Notes: a model not told the origin generated them from the sequence alone. 64,000 bases of DNA from Bacteroidales bacterium (GCA_021738505.1 JAIPBW010000003.1:1-64000), one strand, 5' to 3'. Counted from the first letter of the stretch, positions 40,972-51,494 are shown. Made by a program: numbers and translations.

Positions 40972-41748
40972 ATGCACTTTTGGAAATTTCATGGAAACGG
41001 CAATGATTTTGTCATGATAGACAACCGCAAAGGTGACTTCGATGACAATTTCAATCATATCCGAAAGCTTTGTGATCGTCATTTTGGCATAGGCGCTGAC
41101 GGACTGATTACTCTCGGGGCTTCAAAGGAATACGATTTCTCCATGCAATACTACAATGCTGACGGGAAAGAAGGAACAATGTGCGGTAATGGCGGAAGGT
41201 GTATAATCGCTTTTGCTCATATGCTGCATGTGCTCAATGAGCAAAAAACTATTTTTCGTGCAATAGATGGCATTCACCAAGGGAAAGTACTTCACAATTC
41301 AGAAAATAAGTGGAATATCGCTCTGCAAATGAATAATGTGGAAAATGCCAGTGAACGATTTAATGATACAGGTTCACCCCATCATATTGAATTTGTTTCA
41401 AACCTGCCGGAAACAGATGTTTTTTCCCAGGGAAAAGCAATTCGTAACAGTCCGGAATATAAAAATATCGGAGGAGTGAATGTGAATTTTTTGGAAGAAA
41501 GAAATGGGATTCTCAATATCCGGACCTATGAACGTGGTGTGGAAAATGAAACCCTATCCTGCGGGACAGGTAGTGTTGCTGCAGCATTAGCTTATGCAAT
41601 GAAAAACAATATTCAAAACGGTCCGGTAGAAATAAAAACAATGGGTGGAAGTTTGCAAATCGACTTTAAAAGAACCAATCAACAATTTAGCGATATCTGG
41701 ATATATGGTCCGGCTATTAAAGTTTTCGAAGGAAATATTACCGGTTAA
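40972..41748 (+). CDS. dapF: Diaminopimelate epimerase
   Basis: 258 aa; FWKFHGNGNDFVMIDNR; MCGNGGRC and LSCGTGSVA catalytic Cys motifs. Confidence 0.96.
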   Translation: MHFWKFHGNGNDFVMIDNRKGDFDDNFNHIRKLCDRHFGIGADGLITLGASKEYDFSMQYYNADGKEGTMCGNGGRCIIAFAHMLHVLNEQKTIFRAIDGIHQGKVLHNSENKWNIALQMNNVENASERFNDTGSPHHIEFVSNLPETDVFSQGKAIRNSPEYKNIGGVNVNFLEERNGILNIRTYERGVENETLSCGTGSVAAALAYAMKNNIQNGPVEIKTMGGSLQIDFKRTNQQFSDIWIYGPAIKVFEGNITG

Positions 41749-41872
41749 CTTTATATGAGTATTTTTATCAATCCAATTAAAAATTCTTATACTCACTTAT
41801 GTTATTTCGCAATTCGCTTAACGTAAATTTAAAAGTTGATAAACTATTAACCGAGGTATAGCCAAACACAAG

Positions 41873-42406
41873 ATGAACAAAAACAATCATAACATCAAAT
41901 TACGTGTTCCGGAGCCAGAAGATATAGAAACGCTTGTGAGCTGGGAAAATGACGCTTCAATCTGGCATGCAGGAATAACAACCATCCCATATTCCCGTTT
42001 TGAAGTGGAGCAGTTTATACTAAAAAATCAAAACGACGCTTTCCAGGAAAAGCAAGTTCGTTTCCTGATCACATTAGCTGCTAATAACAAAAGTATTGGT
42101 ACTGCCGATTTATTTGACATAAATGCACTTCATCGACGAGCCGGCATAGGAATTATGATCGTGAAAGAATACAGAAATAAAGGCTATGCAAAAGAAGCTC
42201 TTCAATTAATTGAAGAATATGCATTTAAATCATTATGGCTTCAGCAGATTTATGCAAATATTCATGCAAACAACTCTATTAGCATAGAACTTTTTAAAAC
42301 AGCAGGGTTTGATCATAACGGGACAAAAAAAGCCTGGATAAGAACCCCGCATAACTTTCTGGATGAATTGTTTATGCAAAAATTAAACCCGGAATACCAT
42401 GGTTAA
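41873..42406 (+). CDS. GNAT family N-acetyltransferase
   Basis: 177 aa; LRVPEPEDIETLVSWENDASIW; GIMIVKEYRNKGYAKEALQLIEEYAF. Confidence 0.9.
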   Translation: MNKNNHNIKLRVPEPEDIETLVSWENDASIWHAGITTIPYSRFEVEQFILKNQNDAFQEKQVRFLITLAANNKSIGTADLFDINALHRRAGIGIMIVKEYRNKGYAKEALQLIEEYAFKSLWLQQIYANIHANNSISIELFKTAGFDHNGTKKAWIRTPHNFLDELFMQKLNPEYHG

Positions 42407-43445
42407 AAAGAAAAAGCGGAACATCTTCTTCATTATCCTTCTGCTCCTCATGATTGCTTTAGGTGCTTTTGCTTATATTAAATACAAATCAGTATTTATA
42501 AAACCTGCTGCACCGGAACGTACTCAGTCAGCATCTGTTTTCATACCTTCACAAGCAGATTTTGAGACGTTAAAAGACAGTATTTTTAAATATAACCTGA
42601 TAAGTGATAGTATACTTTTCGAAAAAGTAGCTCGTTACAAAGATCTACCGCAAAATATTCATGGCGGCCATTATCAGATTGCTCCGGAGATCACTCTCAA
42701 CCAACTTATAAATAAATTTTCCAGTGGTTTGCAAACGCCCGTATATGTTACTTTTAACAACATACGAAAAATCGAAGAATTTGCCGGCAGCGTGGGGAAA
42801 CAACTTGAACTTGATTCAACTGTAATAATGCACTTATTACATAGTGAAGAAATACTCAATATGCTTAATACAAGCGAAAAAAAACTACTCGGCTATTTTA
42901 TCCCCAACACTTATGAATTTTATTGGAATATTTCGGCAAAAGCTTTCTTTAAACGGATGAAAAAAGAACATGAACGATTCTGGAATTCCAACCGGAGAGC
43001 TCAAGCCCGGGCGATAGGACTTTCCCCGCACGAAGTAGCCACACTTGCTTCTATTGTTCAGGAAGAAACCAACCAAACTTCAGAGATGGACAAAATTGCC
43101 GGAGTGTACATCAACCGGCTAAACCACGGCATGCTCCTGCAAGCAGACCCTACATTAAAATATGCAATCGATGACTGGAGTATCCGGCGTGTTTTGAATA
43201 AACACAAAACGATAGACTCTCCTTACAACACATACAAATATGCAGGCTTACCGCCCGGCCCTATTTGCATGCCTGAGCCAAAAACTATAGACCAGGTGTT
43301 AAACTTTGAAAACCATAACTATTTCTATTTTGTTGCCAGTGTTGATAGCTTAGGATTTCATAGTTTTTCTAAAACTCTGCGGGAACATAACCGTAAGGCA
43401 AATAGATATCGCCGATATTTAAACCAGAACAGAATATATCAGTAG
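42399..43445 (+). CDS. mltG: Endolytic murein transglycosylase MltG
   Basis: 348 aa; LASIVQEETNQTSEMDKIAGVYINRLNHGMLLQADPTLKYA; YNTYKYAGLPPGPI. Confidence 0.95.
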   Translation: MVKKKKRNIFFIILLLLMIALGAFAYIKYKSVFIKPAAPERTQSASVFIPSQADFETLKDSIFKYNLISDSILFEKVARYKDLPQNIHGGHYQIAPEITLNQLINKFSSGLQTPVYVTFNNIRKIEEFAGSVGKQLELDSTVIMHLLHSEEILNMLNTSEKKLLGYFIPNTYEFYWNISAKAFFKRMKKEHERFWNSNRRAQARAIGLSPHEVATLASIVQEETNQTSEMDKIAGVYINRLNHGMLLQADPTLKYAIDDWSIRRVLNKHKTIDSPYNTYKYAGLPPGPICMPEPKTIDQVLNFENHNYFYFVASVDSLGFHSFSKTLREHNRKANRYRRYLNQNRIYQ

Positions 43446-43508
43446 ATAATAGACATCACTTGCTGTAATGTTTAACATAAATCAATCAAAAACCTAAACT
43501 TTGTTATT

Positions 43509-44423
43509 TTGTCAGGCTATTCCAACACATATGATCCTTCACGAAAAATAGCAGTTTGTCTTTTTCTACTTATCCTGACTTCTAATATGGTCTTTGGCAA
43601 ATCATGTTCACCTGATAGTACAAATAAAAAACGTTTAACAAAGGTATTAATAGCTCAAGGGGCACTATATGGCGGTTCTCTCGTTGGACTTGAGTCCTTA
43701 TGGTACAGCAATTATTCCCGCTCATCTTTTCATTTTTTTAATGACAATCAGGAATGGCTGCAAATTGACAAAGCAGGTCATGCCCTTACCGGTTATACAT
43801 TAAGCCAACTCTCAAAAGACACTTATTTATGGAGTGGTATGACCCCTAAAAAAGCTTCTATTATGGGGAGTCTGGCGGGTTTTAGTTATCTCACTGTTAT
43901 TGAAATCTTAGACGGTTTCAGCACCAACTGGGGAGCTTCCATCGGGGACCTGGCTGCCAATTTTGCCGGATGTGGTCTCTTTTTAAGTCAAGAACTGGCA
44001 TGGCAAGAACAAAAATTCCAGTTGAAATGGTCTTTTCATACGACTCAATATGCAGAAAAAAATCCCTCGATGTTTGGGAATTCCCTGCCTGTAAATATGC
44101 TAAAAGATTATAATGGACAAACGACCTGGTTGTCATTTCATCCGATGCTAAACAAAGAAAATTCCTTCATTCCCCTTTGGCTAAATATTGCAGCTGGATA
44201 TAGCGCTAACGGCATGCTGAATGCAGTTGAGAACAAAGCCCCGTGGCAAGATACAGATCGTTACCGTCAATATTTACTTTCGTTGGATATTAACTGGAGA
44301 AAAATCCCCACAAATTCAAAAACGCTTAAATTTGTCTTCAAAACTTTAAGCTTTATTAAGATTCCGTTTCCTGCCATTGAATTTTCGGAAAAAGGAATCA
44401 GAACTCATGGATCATATTTTTAA
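43509..44423 (+). CDS. DUF2279/YfiM-like protein
   Basis: DKAGHALTGYTLSQLSKDTYLWSGMTPKKASIMGSLAGFSYLTVIEILDGFSTNWGASIGDLAANFAG; TTG start uncertain. Confidence 0.75.
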   Translation: MSGYSNTYDPSRKIAVCLFLLILTSNMVFGKSCSPDSTNKKRLTKVLIAQGALYGGSLVGLESLWYSNYSRSSFHFFNDNQEWLQIDKAGHALTGYTLSQLSKDTYLWSGMTPKKASIMGSLAGFSYLTVIEILDGFSTNWGASIGDLAANFAGCGLFLSQELAWQEQKFQLKWSFHTTQYAEKNPSMFGNSLPVNMLKDYNGQTTWLSFHPMLNKENSFIPLWLNIAAGYSANGMLNAVENKAPWQDTDRYRQYLLSLDINWRKIPTNSKTLKFVFKTLSFIKIPFPAIEFSEKGIRTHGSYF

Positions 44424-44434
44424 AAGAATTACTT

Positions 44435-45790
44435 ATGAATGCATTTAAAGCATACGATATACGCGGAATCTATAACAAAGATTTCAATAAAGAAGATGTA
44501 TATCGAATCGGATACTACTTGCCTGTATTAATGCAAACAGACAAAATCCTTATCGGAAAAGACAGTAGAATTTCATCTCCTGAAATTTTCCAGGCCCTTG
44601 CTGATGGAATTAACGCCCAGGGTTGTGATGTATATGATGCCGGTATAACAACGACACCCATGGTCTATTACCTAACAGCCAATGATAACTTTGATGCATC
44701 AGTTATGATCACGGCCTCACACAACGACAAGGAATATAATGGACTCAAAATTAGCGGACCCAAAGCAACTCCAATTGGTTATGATAACGGCCTTGCTGAA
44801 CTTGAGCAAATGATTGCCCAAGAACCTCAGCCAAACAAAACCATAGGAAAAATAATAGACCATAACCGCAAAGAAATATACAAGAAGTTTTTAGATCAAT
44901 ACAAAAAAGATTATTCCGGTTTAAAACTGGCTGTTGATTGCTCAAATGGGGTAGCGGGCCTCTTTGCAGAAAATATCTTCGGACAAAATACTCAATATCT
45001 AAACCTTGCAATGAATGGTGACTTTCCCGGGCATGCACCTAATCCTTTAGTGGAAAAAAATGTAGAGTCATTAAAGCAAACAGTAAGAGAAAATCATCTG
45101 GATTTGGGTGTTATTTTTGACGGTGATGCGGACCGTGTAATGTTCGTGGATGAAAAAGCGCAATTTATCCGTCCGGATTTAATAATTGCTCTCATGGGCG
45201 ACTATTTTCTTAAAGACAAAGCAAATGAAAAAGTGCTTTTTGATATCCGGAGCTCACGAGTCGTAAAAGAACACCTGGAAAAATTAGGCGCGCAAACCTA
45301 TATGTGGCGCGTAGGACGAGCCTTTGCTGCACGGAAACTCAAAGATATCAATGGGCTGTTTAGCGGAGAATTAGCCGGACATTATTATTTCCGAGATTTC
45401 TTTTATTCGGACTCAGGCATGCTTTCCGCTATGATTGTTCTTAATGTTATGCTGGAATTAAAACAAAAAGGCATTACCATTTCCGAATACTTCTCTAAAA
45501 TTAATTACCTCAGCAATTCCGGTGAAATCAATTTTAAGATCAACCAGAAAAAGGAAGCCATGGAAGCCCTGAAGAAATATTTTTCCAGCCAGGAAGAATT
45601 AGAAGCGCTCTATGATTTTGATGGCTACCGTCTGGAGTTTAAAAATTGGTGGTTCAACGTCAGACCATCAAATACAGAACCTTACCTTCGGTTTATTGCA
45701 GAAGCAAACTCTACAGAAAAACTTAAACAGGTTATCGACAAAACACAAAGCATTATCAATCAAATCAAAGACAAAGAAACATCCCGGTAA
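44435..45790 (+). CDS. Phosphomannomutase/phosphoglucomutase
   Basis: 451 aa; AYDIRGIYNKDFNKEDVYRIG; SVMITASHNDKEYNGLKIS; FDGDADRVMFVDE; SNTEPYLRFIAEA. Confidence 0.94.
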   Translation: MNAFKAYDIRGIYNKDFNKEDVYRIGYYLPVLMQTDKILIGKDSRISSPEIFQALADGINAQGCDVYDAGITTTPMVYYLTANDNFDASVMITASHNDKEYNGLKISGPKATPIGYDNGLAELEQMIAQEPQPNKTIGKIIDHNRKEIYKKFLDQYKKDYSGLKLAVDCSNGVAGLFAENIFGQNTQYLNLAMNGDFPGHAPNPLVEKNVESLKQTVRENHLDLGVIFDGDADRVMFVDEKAQFIRPDLIIALMGDYFLKDKANEKVLFDIRSSRVVKEHLEKLGAQTYMWRVGRAFAARKLKDINGLFSGELAGHYYFRDFFYSDSGMLSAMIVLNVMLELKQKGITISEYFSKINYLSNSGEINFKINQKKEAMEALKKYFSSQEELEALYDFDGYRLEFKNWWFNVRPSNTEPYLRFIAEANSTEKLKQVIDKTQSIINQIKDKETSR

Positions 45791-45876
45791 TCATAAAACC
45801 CATTTGAAGCTAAGTTCTCACTGGAATAAAGATTACACCGTAAAACTTGAATACATCTATTATATAGTTCCCTGAT

Positions 45877-46830
45877 ATGAATAAAAAGATAAACCAAATT
45901 TCATTTTTGTTAAAACGAATCATGTGGCTTATCGGATTCCTTTTAATTAGCCCCTGCATGCTGTTTCCCCAGGACTGGAATGAAAAATTTGAGTGGTGGA
46001 ACAACAAACATAATTGGGATGGCGTAACTCCCTGGCATCAATATATCGGATTGTCAACTTCCTATATGGGCCCCAATGCATTACCTGTTCCCCAAATCCA
46101 GGATGCATCATTAGCCAAAGTTCCGGAATTCAACTATTCCAACAATTATTTCTTCCAAAAGGGAGATCATACGGTAGATGCCAAAATTAAATTCATTTAT
46201 CCTTTTGAACGTGTTCAATTATCAGCGTGGATTGTACCGCTGGAGTATTTTCATATAACAGATACATTAATCCGCGATAAACGAGCTATTCGTTATAAAA
46301 ACCCGGAAGGAACAGCATCCGGCGACCTATACATGGGAACCCATGTAAAGATTATAGATAATGCTCAATGGCCGGATATTGTTTTAGGTTTTGTCTTCCG
46401 CACTGCATCCGGTTCAAAACTCTCCATGGCAAGATATACCGACATGCCGGGGTATTATTTTGATCTTTCCGTAGGACATACTTTTCAATTGGATCATGAA
46501 AATTTAAAAAAAATCCGCTTATATGGCATGAGTGGTTTTTATGTATATCAAACTTACGATCTGCTTCACAATCAAAACGATGCTGTTTTATACGGATTAG
46601 GCGCTAACCTGCATTTTAAGAAATTTTCCGTTTCAAACCAGTTGGGTGGCTATTATGGTTATTTGGATATTGGAGATCACCCAATGATATATCGCTTAAA
46701 GATTAAATTAAAACAACAACATTTTGACTGGCATCTCCGTTATCAATACGGCATCAATGATTATCCTTACCAATCAACAGGCATAGGATTTACGTGGAAG
46801 ATCCCCGAAATTGGGATTCAAAAAAAATAA
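45877..46830 (+). CDS. Hypothetical exported protein, probable outer-membrane beta-barrel
   Basis: 317 aa; N-terminal hydrophobic segment; alternating beta-rich aromatic C-terminus; no family recognised. Confidence 0.65.
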   Translation: MNKKINQISFLLKRIMWLIGFLLISPCMLFPQDWNEKFEWWNNKHNWDGVTPWHQYIGLSTSYMGPNALPVPQIQDASLAKVPEFNYSNNYFFQKGDHTVDAKIKFIYPFERVQLSAWIVPLEYFHITDTLIRDKRAIRYKNPEGTASGDLYMGTHVKIIDNAQWPDIVLGFVFRTASGSKLSMARYTDMPGYYFDLSVGHTFQLDHENLKKIRLYGMSGFYVYQTYDLLHNQNDAVLYGLGANLHFKKFSVSNQLGGYYGYLDIGDHPMIYRLKIKLKQQHFDWHLRYQYGINDYPYQSTGIGFTWKIPEIGIQKK

Positions 46831-46834
46831 GAAA

Positions 46835-46885
46835 ATATGAAACCTCCATGGCGAAAATTTTTTCGACACATAGGAGAATGATTAA
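46835..46885 (-). repeat. Dispersed intergenic module (family M), copy 6
   Basis: Plus strand ATATGAAACCTCCATGGCGAAAATTTTTTCGACACATAGGAGAATGATTAA; reverse complement of the module. Confidence 0.85.
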
Positions 46886-47190
46886 AGGGCTGGACGAGTT
46901 GGATAATGCAATGGAAACAATGACATTTATTGTCATTAGTAGTCATTAGTAGTCATTGGTAGTCATTGATGGTCATTTTCTATACTTCTGTGTCTGGCTG
47001 CTGTTAAATATAACTGTCTCAGAAAGCCCTGAAGTAAATGACTTATAATGTAGTAAAGCAAAATGACGCGCGAAGCGCAAATGACTACAAATGACATCCG
47101 TCGAAGACGGATAAATGACGCGAAGCAAATGACAGTAAGAGATAAAAGCAAGAAAACATAATAATGACATTATCAATATTTTGAAAACTT
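46886..47190 (-). repeat. Long intergenic repeat core (family L), copy 3, inverted
   Basis: Reverse complement collinear with 13298-13591; contains an extra ATCCGTCGAAGACGGAT hairpin relative to the other two copies. Confidence 0.9.
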
Positions 47191-47197
47191 TAAAAAT

Positions 47198-47629
47198 ATG
47201 AAACGAATAATCATAGCCTTGATGGCAATATTTGCCCTTGTATCATGTACGAATCAGGAAGAAAAAGCAAAAGAAAGCTTTAAACAGGGGCTTAAGCACC
47301 TTGAAAAAAACCAACTCGACGCTGCATTATCAAAAATCAATGAAGCTATTGAATATTCAGATGATGACCCACGTTTTTTCTTCTATCGTGGCAATATCTA
47401 TATGAATAAAAAGAAATTCGCAAAAGCAATTCAGGAATATGATCATGCTATAAAAATTGACTCCACCTATGCAGATGCCTGGTTAAACAAGGGAAATGCC
47501 ACCTTTTATAAAACAGGAAATAAGACTGATGCCTGTCCTTATTGGCTTAAAGCTCATAAACACGGCAGAAAAAATCTCATCAATAAAATCAAAAGCTGCC
47601 CTGAATTCTCAATGGATATGGTACGTTAA
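47198..47629 (+). CDS. TPR-repeat lipoprotein
   Basis: 143 aa; lipobox-like FALVSCTN; RFFFYRGNIYMNKKKFAKAIQEYDHAIKIDSTYADAWLNKGNATF. Confidence 0.88.
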   Translation: MKRIIIALMAIFALVSCTNQEEKAKESFKQGLKHLEKNQLDAALSKINEAIEYSDDDPRFFFYRGNIYMNKKKFAKAIQEYDHAIKIDSTYADAWLNKGNATFYKTGNKTDACPYWLKAHKHGRKNLINKIKSCPEFSMDMVR

Positions 47630-48711
47630 ACGTTAAACCGGATATGCAGAATATCGCCATCTTTAACCACATACTTTTTCCCTTCTACCTGTGCTTTTCC
47701 TTTATCGCGGCAGGCCTGCTCCGACTTTAGCGTAATAAAGTCTTCATATTTGATAACCTCAGCCCGGATAAAGCCACGTTGAAGGTCGCTATGAATGACG
47801 CCTGCAGCTTCGGGTGCTGTCATCCCGTTTTTGATTGTCCACGCCCGGATTTCATCCGGCCCAATTGTAAAGAAAGTTTTCAGGTCAAGTAATTTATACG
47901 CAGACCGTATCAGACGATTTATCCCGGGCTCTGAAAGTCCGGATTCCTCTAGAAAAGCATCCCGGTCCTCCTGATTATCAAGCTCGGCAATATCAGATTC
48001 CAAAGCAGCAGCAATAATCATCATCTCAGCATCTTCATCCTTAATCGCTTCCTTCACCTGCTCCACATATTTGTTCCCGGAGACAGCCGAGTCTTCATCT
48101 ACGTTACATACGTACAGAACTGGTTTTTCAGTAACAAGATCCAATTCCTTAACATGTATTTTGTCTTCTTCTTTTATATCCAGAGTTCTTGCAGGCTGAA
48201 GATTTTCAAAATGATCTTTATATTTTTCTAAAACCTCCAAGGCTTCTTTAGCCTCCTTTTCGCCGCTTTTGGCTTTTTTCTCCATGCGGGCGATTTTATT
48301 TTCCACCATATAAAGATCTTGTGCCTGAAGCTCAATATCAATATTTTCTTTATCTCTTACCGGGTCAATTGTTTCATCCACATGGGGTACGCTCTCATCA
48401 TCAAAACATCGCAAAACGTGAATAATTGCATCTGTACGCCGAATATCTGAGACAAATTTGTTCCCTTCCTTACCTCCTCCTTTCTTGATTCCGGGGATAT
48501 CAACGATATCCACAGTTACAGGAATAACCTTCTCTGTCGGTTGATATTTTTCCAACTCATAAAGTCTGGGGTCCGGAACATTAAACATTCCAATATTTGC
48601 CTTTTGAGCTTTTGTCCCAATACCAGCCTCAGCTCGTTTTGATGACAAACAGTTAAACAACGTTGTCTTTCCTACATAGGAAAGTCCGACAATACCGCAT
48701 CTTAGTGACAT
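47626..48711 (-). CDS. ychF: Redox-regulated ATPase YchF (Obg family)
   Basis: 361 aa; GIVGLSYVGKTTLFNCLSS; VDIVDIPGIKKGGGKEGNKFVSDIRRTDAIIHVLRCF; C-terminal TGS. Confidence 0.95.
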   Translation of the reverse strand: MSLRCGIVGLSYVGKTTLFNCLSSKRAEAGIGTKAQKANIGMFNVPDPRLYELEKYQPTEKVIPVTVDIVDIPGIKKGGGKEGNKFVSDIRRTDAIIHVLRCFDDESVPHVDETIDPVRDKENIDIELQAQDLYMVENKIARMEKKAKSGEKEAKEALEVLEKYKDHFENLQPARTLDIKEEDKIHVKELDLVTEKPVLYVCNVDEDSAVSGNKYVEQVKEAIKDEDAEMMIIAAALESDIAELDNQEDRDAFLEESGLSEPGINRLIRSAYKLLDLKTFFTIGPDEIRAWTIKNGMTAPEAAGVIHSDLQRGFIRAEVIKYEDFITLKSEQACRDKGKAQVEGKKYVVKDGDILHIRFNV

Positions 48712-48822
48712 AAACCTTTATTTTTAAAGGCTGCAAAGGTAAGGAATATTCATTATTAACCGGAAGAATTTTTACCGAAAAACAATCAATTACTGATTTT
48801 CCCAAGTGTCGAAAAATTTTTT

Positions 48823-49323
48823 TCATGTAGGCGCTTGTTTATCTTCTCCTGAATTTGCAACGAGGCGTCCACCACGAACGGTCGCTCCTATTGTTAAGGC
48901 TGCACTGATTACGACAATATTTTTTACAATATACTGCCCTTCCAAAGTCAGACCATAAGGGATTTGAGTGAAAACTTCTCCCGGAAAAATGAATATCGGG
49001 GTAATGGTTCCGGCCATTTGCAAAAACAATAAAGCCAGGGTTTCCCGAAGATAAATCTTAAAGATCAAACCTATACCTATCAGGGATTCCCATATTGCTA
49101 ACGTATAAATTATAAATTCTTCTTGTAACAATCCAAAGGTTAAAGTATCTATCGTTCGAATAGCCAGACCCTGAGCAGGACTTAAGCCGGGAAAAAACTT
49201 CAGCAATCCAAACCATAAAAAGACAATTCCTACACTGATTCGCAGAAAAGGAATACTCCAACGAGCCATCCAGTTGGTAATTGGCTCATCATACCTGTTT
49301 ATAATATCTTCTCTTTTAATCAT
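48823..49323 (-). CDS. DoxX-like family membrane protein
   Basis: 166 aa, 4 TM; LRISVGIVFLWFGLLKFFPGLSPAQ. Confidence 0.7.
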   Translation of the reverse strand: MIKREDIINRYDEPITNWMARWSIPFLRISVGIVFLWFGLLKFFPGLSPAQGLAIRTIDTLTFGLLQEEFIIYTLAIWESLIGIGLIFKIYLRETLALLFLQMAGTITPIFIFPGEVFTQIPYGLTLEGQYIVKNIVVISAALTIGATVRGGRLVANSGEDKQAPT

Positions 49324-49511
49324 AATACATTTATTTATCTGTTAACTAATAAACAGATCGAATGGTATTTGGTTTAGGTTTTTGAGCGATTTGTTGACCA
49401 TTTTTTTATGAGCGAATGTTTCCCGGACATTTCCTTATACCTTTCACTGTCATTGCTATAAATAACATTCAAAGACTTTTCCATGAAGCACTAAAAAATA
49501 GAGGAGACCTA

Positions 49512-50150
49512 CTATCTTGTTTCGTCCAAAAAACTTGTCGGCCGCAATTGTCGTGGTGTAACCCACTTCCCTTGTATGTTTGACCGGGGAATGGGGTCTC
49601 CGTTTTTGTCAAGAAATTCACCCTCATCGTCTCTGAGGACAGACACACAATGTCCATTTCTGACACTGTCTATCGCGGCTTCTAATAAGATATAATCAGA
49701 AGTATCTTTCATCGCCCGACCAATATTTAAGCCTACATGATTGTTATGAATATCCATTATTGTGGCTATGGAATCATGAAAACAATCCGAATTTACCAGA
49801 CTTGTTGAAAAATCCTTCATGTTTGCAATTTCGTGAGCACAGCCTAGCTTACAGGCCTTTTTGGCTGAAAAACGACTTGACAAAAGAGCCATCCAATATG
49901 TATGGCGAATAGCATCTGTTATGCCATCGCAGCGTATGGAATCCGTAAACGAAAGTTGCATCAAACTATCAGAAACCTCCCTTGCCTGCATACTAAGGTG
50001 AAAAGCTTCTTTCGCAATAAAAGGGTGTTTCAAAACCCAGATTCTTTCCTGATGTGAGACATTGAAAAAATGTCTTAAAAGACCCTGCGAATGAGCAAAG
50101 TTAATATCCAATAATACGCTTAAAATTGTACAGAAAATAATTTTTTTCAT
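49512..50150 (-). CDS. Exported hypothetical protein (DUF6973-like)
   Basis: CDGITDAIRHTYWMALLSSRFSAKKACKLGCAHE; signal peptide if started at the MKKIIF Met (ORF track extends to 50225). Confidence 0.65.
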   Translation of the reverse strand: MKKIIFCTILSVLLDINFAHSQGLLRHFFNVSHQERIWVLKHPFIAKEAFHLSMQAREVSDSLMQLSFTDSIRCDGITDAIRHTYWMALLSSRFSAKKACKLGCAHEIANMKDFSTSLVNSDCFHDSIATIMDIHNNHVGLNIGRAMKDTSDYILLEAAIDSVRNGHCVSVLRDDEGEFLDKNGDPIPRSNIQGKWVTPRQLRPTSFLDETR

Positions 50151-50282
50151 AAATCGAATAAAATATAATGTAAAAATAGTAATTTTGGTAAAATCATACA
50201 ATGCGAATTTGCACAAACCACACAAAAACCTGAAAGAGCAAATTCACAAAAAATCCATTATAAAAAAATCATTTAGTTACTT

Positions 50283-50699
50283 ATGAAAATGCATATTACA
50301 CGAAAAGAACGTTTTAATGCTGCCCACAGGTTATATCGCGAGGACTACTCCGATGAAAAAAACCTGGAAGTTTTTGGTAAATGCAGCAACCCCAATTGGC
50401 ACGGACATAACTACGATCTTTATGTTACTGTGGCAGGCGAAGTAAATCCTGAAACAGGTTTTGTGATAAACCTCAAACAATTAAGCAAAATTATTCGTGA
50501 GTATGTGGTCAATAAGCTTGATCATAAAAACATCAACTTAGAGGTTGATTTTATGCAGGGAAAATTAGCCTCAACCGAAAATATAGCCATTGCTATTTGG
50601 AATGAACTAGAAAAACCTGTTAACGAGCTGGATGCAAAACTTCACAGCATCAAAATTTATGAAACCGAAAATAATTTTGTAGAATATTTCGGAGAATAA
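50283..50699 (+). CDS. 6-pyruvoyl-tetrahydropterin synthase / 6-carboxytetrahydropterin synthase family protein
   Basis: 138 aa; [47 protein letters not shown]. Confidence 0.92.
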   Translation: MKMHITRKERFNAAHRLYREDYSDEKNLEVFGKCSNPNWHGHNYDLYVTVAGEVNPETGFVINLKQLSKIIREYVVNKLDHKNINLEVDFMQGKLASTENIAIAIWNELEKPVNELDAKLHSIKIYETENNFVEYFGE

Positions 50700-50707
50700 T
50701 ACTTTTG
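50675..50707 (+). promoter_or_regulatory. Bacteroidetes-type promoter for folE within the 3' end of the PTPS-family gene
   Basis: TTTTG (50675-50679), 20-nt spacer, TACTTTTG (50700-50707). Confidence 0.6.
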
Positions 50708-50731
50708 ACCCATTCAAATAACAAAAGCTAT

Positions 50732-51394
50732 ATGAACAAAAATCAACATCCCGAGCACGATCATACGTATTATGACCCCGATGACTCGAACAATATTGGT
50801 GGTTACGAACGCATTGAACAGTATAACCCGGAACGCATAGAAAAATTAATGCCCCACTACAAAGACATTTTGGGGCTTATTGGAGAAGACCCGGAGCGTG
50901 AAGGGCTTTTGGATACACCCAAACGAGTTGCCAAAGCCATGCAATACCTGACACATGGTTATGACCTTGACCCTGAAAAGATATTAAAATCGGCAATGTT
51001 TCAGGAAGAATACAAACAAATGGTAGTTGTAAAAGATATAGAAATCTACTCGCTATGTGAGCATCACATGATTCCTTTTATTGGGAAAGCACACGTAGCC
51101 TATATTCCCAATGGATATATCGTAGGATTAAGCAAAATACCTCGTGTTGTTGATGCATATGCACGCCGGCTTCAGGTGCAGGAACGGTTAACAATGCAAA
51201 TCAAAGAAGCAATACAAAACACACTTAAACCTTTAGGAGTAGCAGTAGTTATAGAGGCACGACATCTGTGCATGGCCATGCGTGGCATCCAAAAACAAAA
51301 CAGTGTAACGACGACTTCTGATTTCACCGGAGCTTTTACGATTGATAAAACCAGACAGGAATTCCTTCACCTTATTGATGCAGATTTATCGTAA
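50732..51394 (+). CDS. folE: GTP cyclohydrolase I (FolE type)
   Basis: [51 protein letters not shown] track starts at TTG 50705. Confidence 0.96.
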   Translation: MNKNQHPEHDHTYYDPDDSNNIGGYERIEQYNPERIEKLMPHYKDILGLIGEDPEREGLLDTPKRVAKAMQYLTHGYDLDPEKILKSAMFQEEYKQMVVVKDIEIYSLCEHHMIPFIGKAHVAYIPNGYIVGLSKIPRVVDAYARRLQVQERLTMQIKEAIQNTLKPLGVAVVIEARHLCMAMRGIQKQNSVTTTSDFTGAFTIDKTRQEFLHLIDADLS

Positions 51395-51494
51395 CAGTCT
51401 TTTTGTCTAAATTTACAGCAGTTACATGACATGGCATTTTTTTTGATAACAAAACGTGTTGTTAAACGTTAACCAATGCATAAAAAGAGAAAAT

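Noticed and set aside
46963-47176. Two overlapping minus-strand ORFs (62 and 67 aa)
   Set aside because: Same repeat family L translated in two frames; no coding constraint evident.
49324-49511. Possible small RNA or regulatory element between the DoxX-like and DUF6973-like genes
   Set aside because: No convincing stem, promoter or repeat could be supported by eye.
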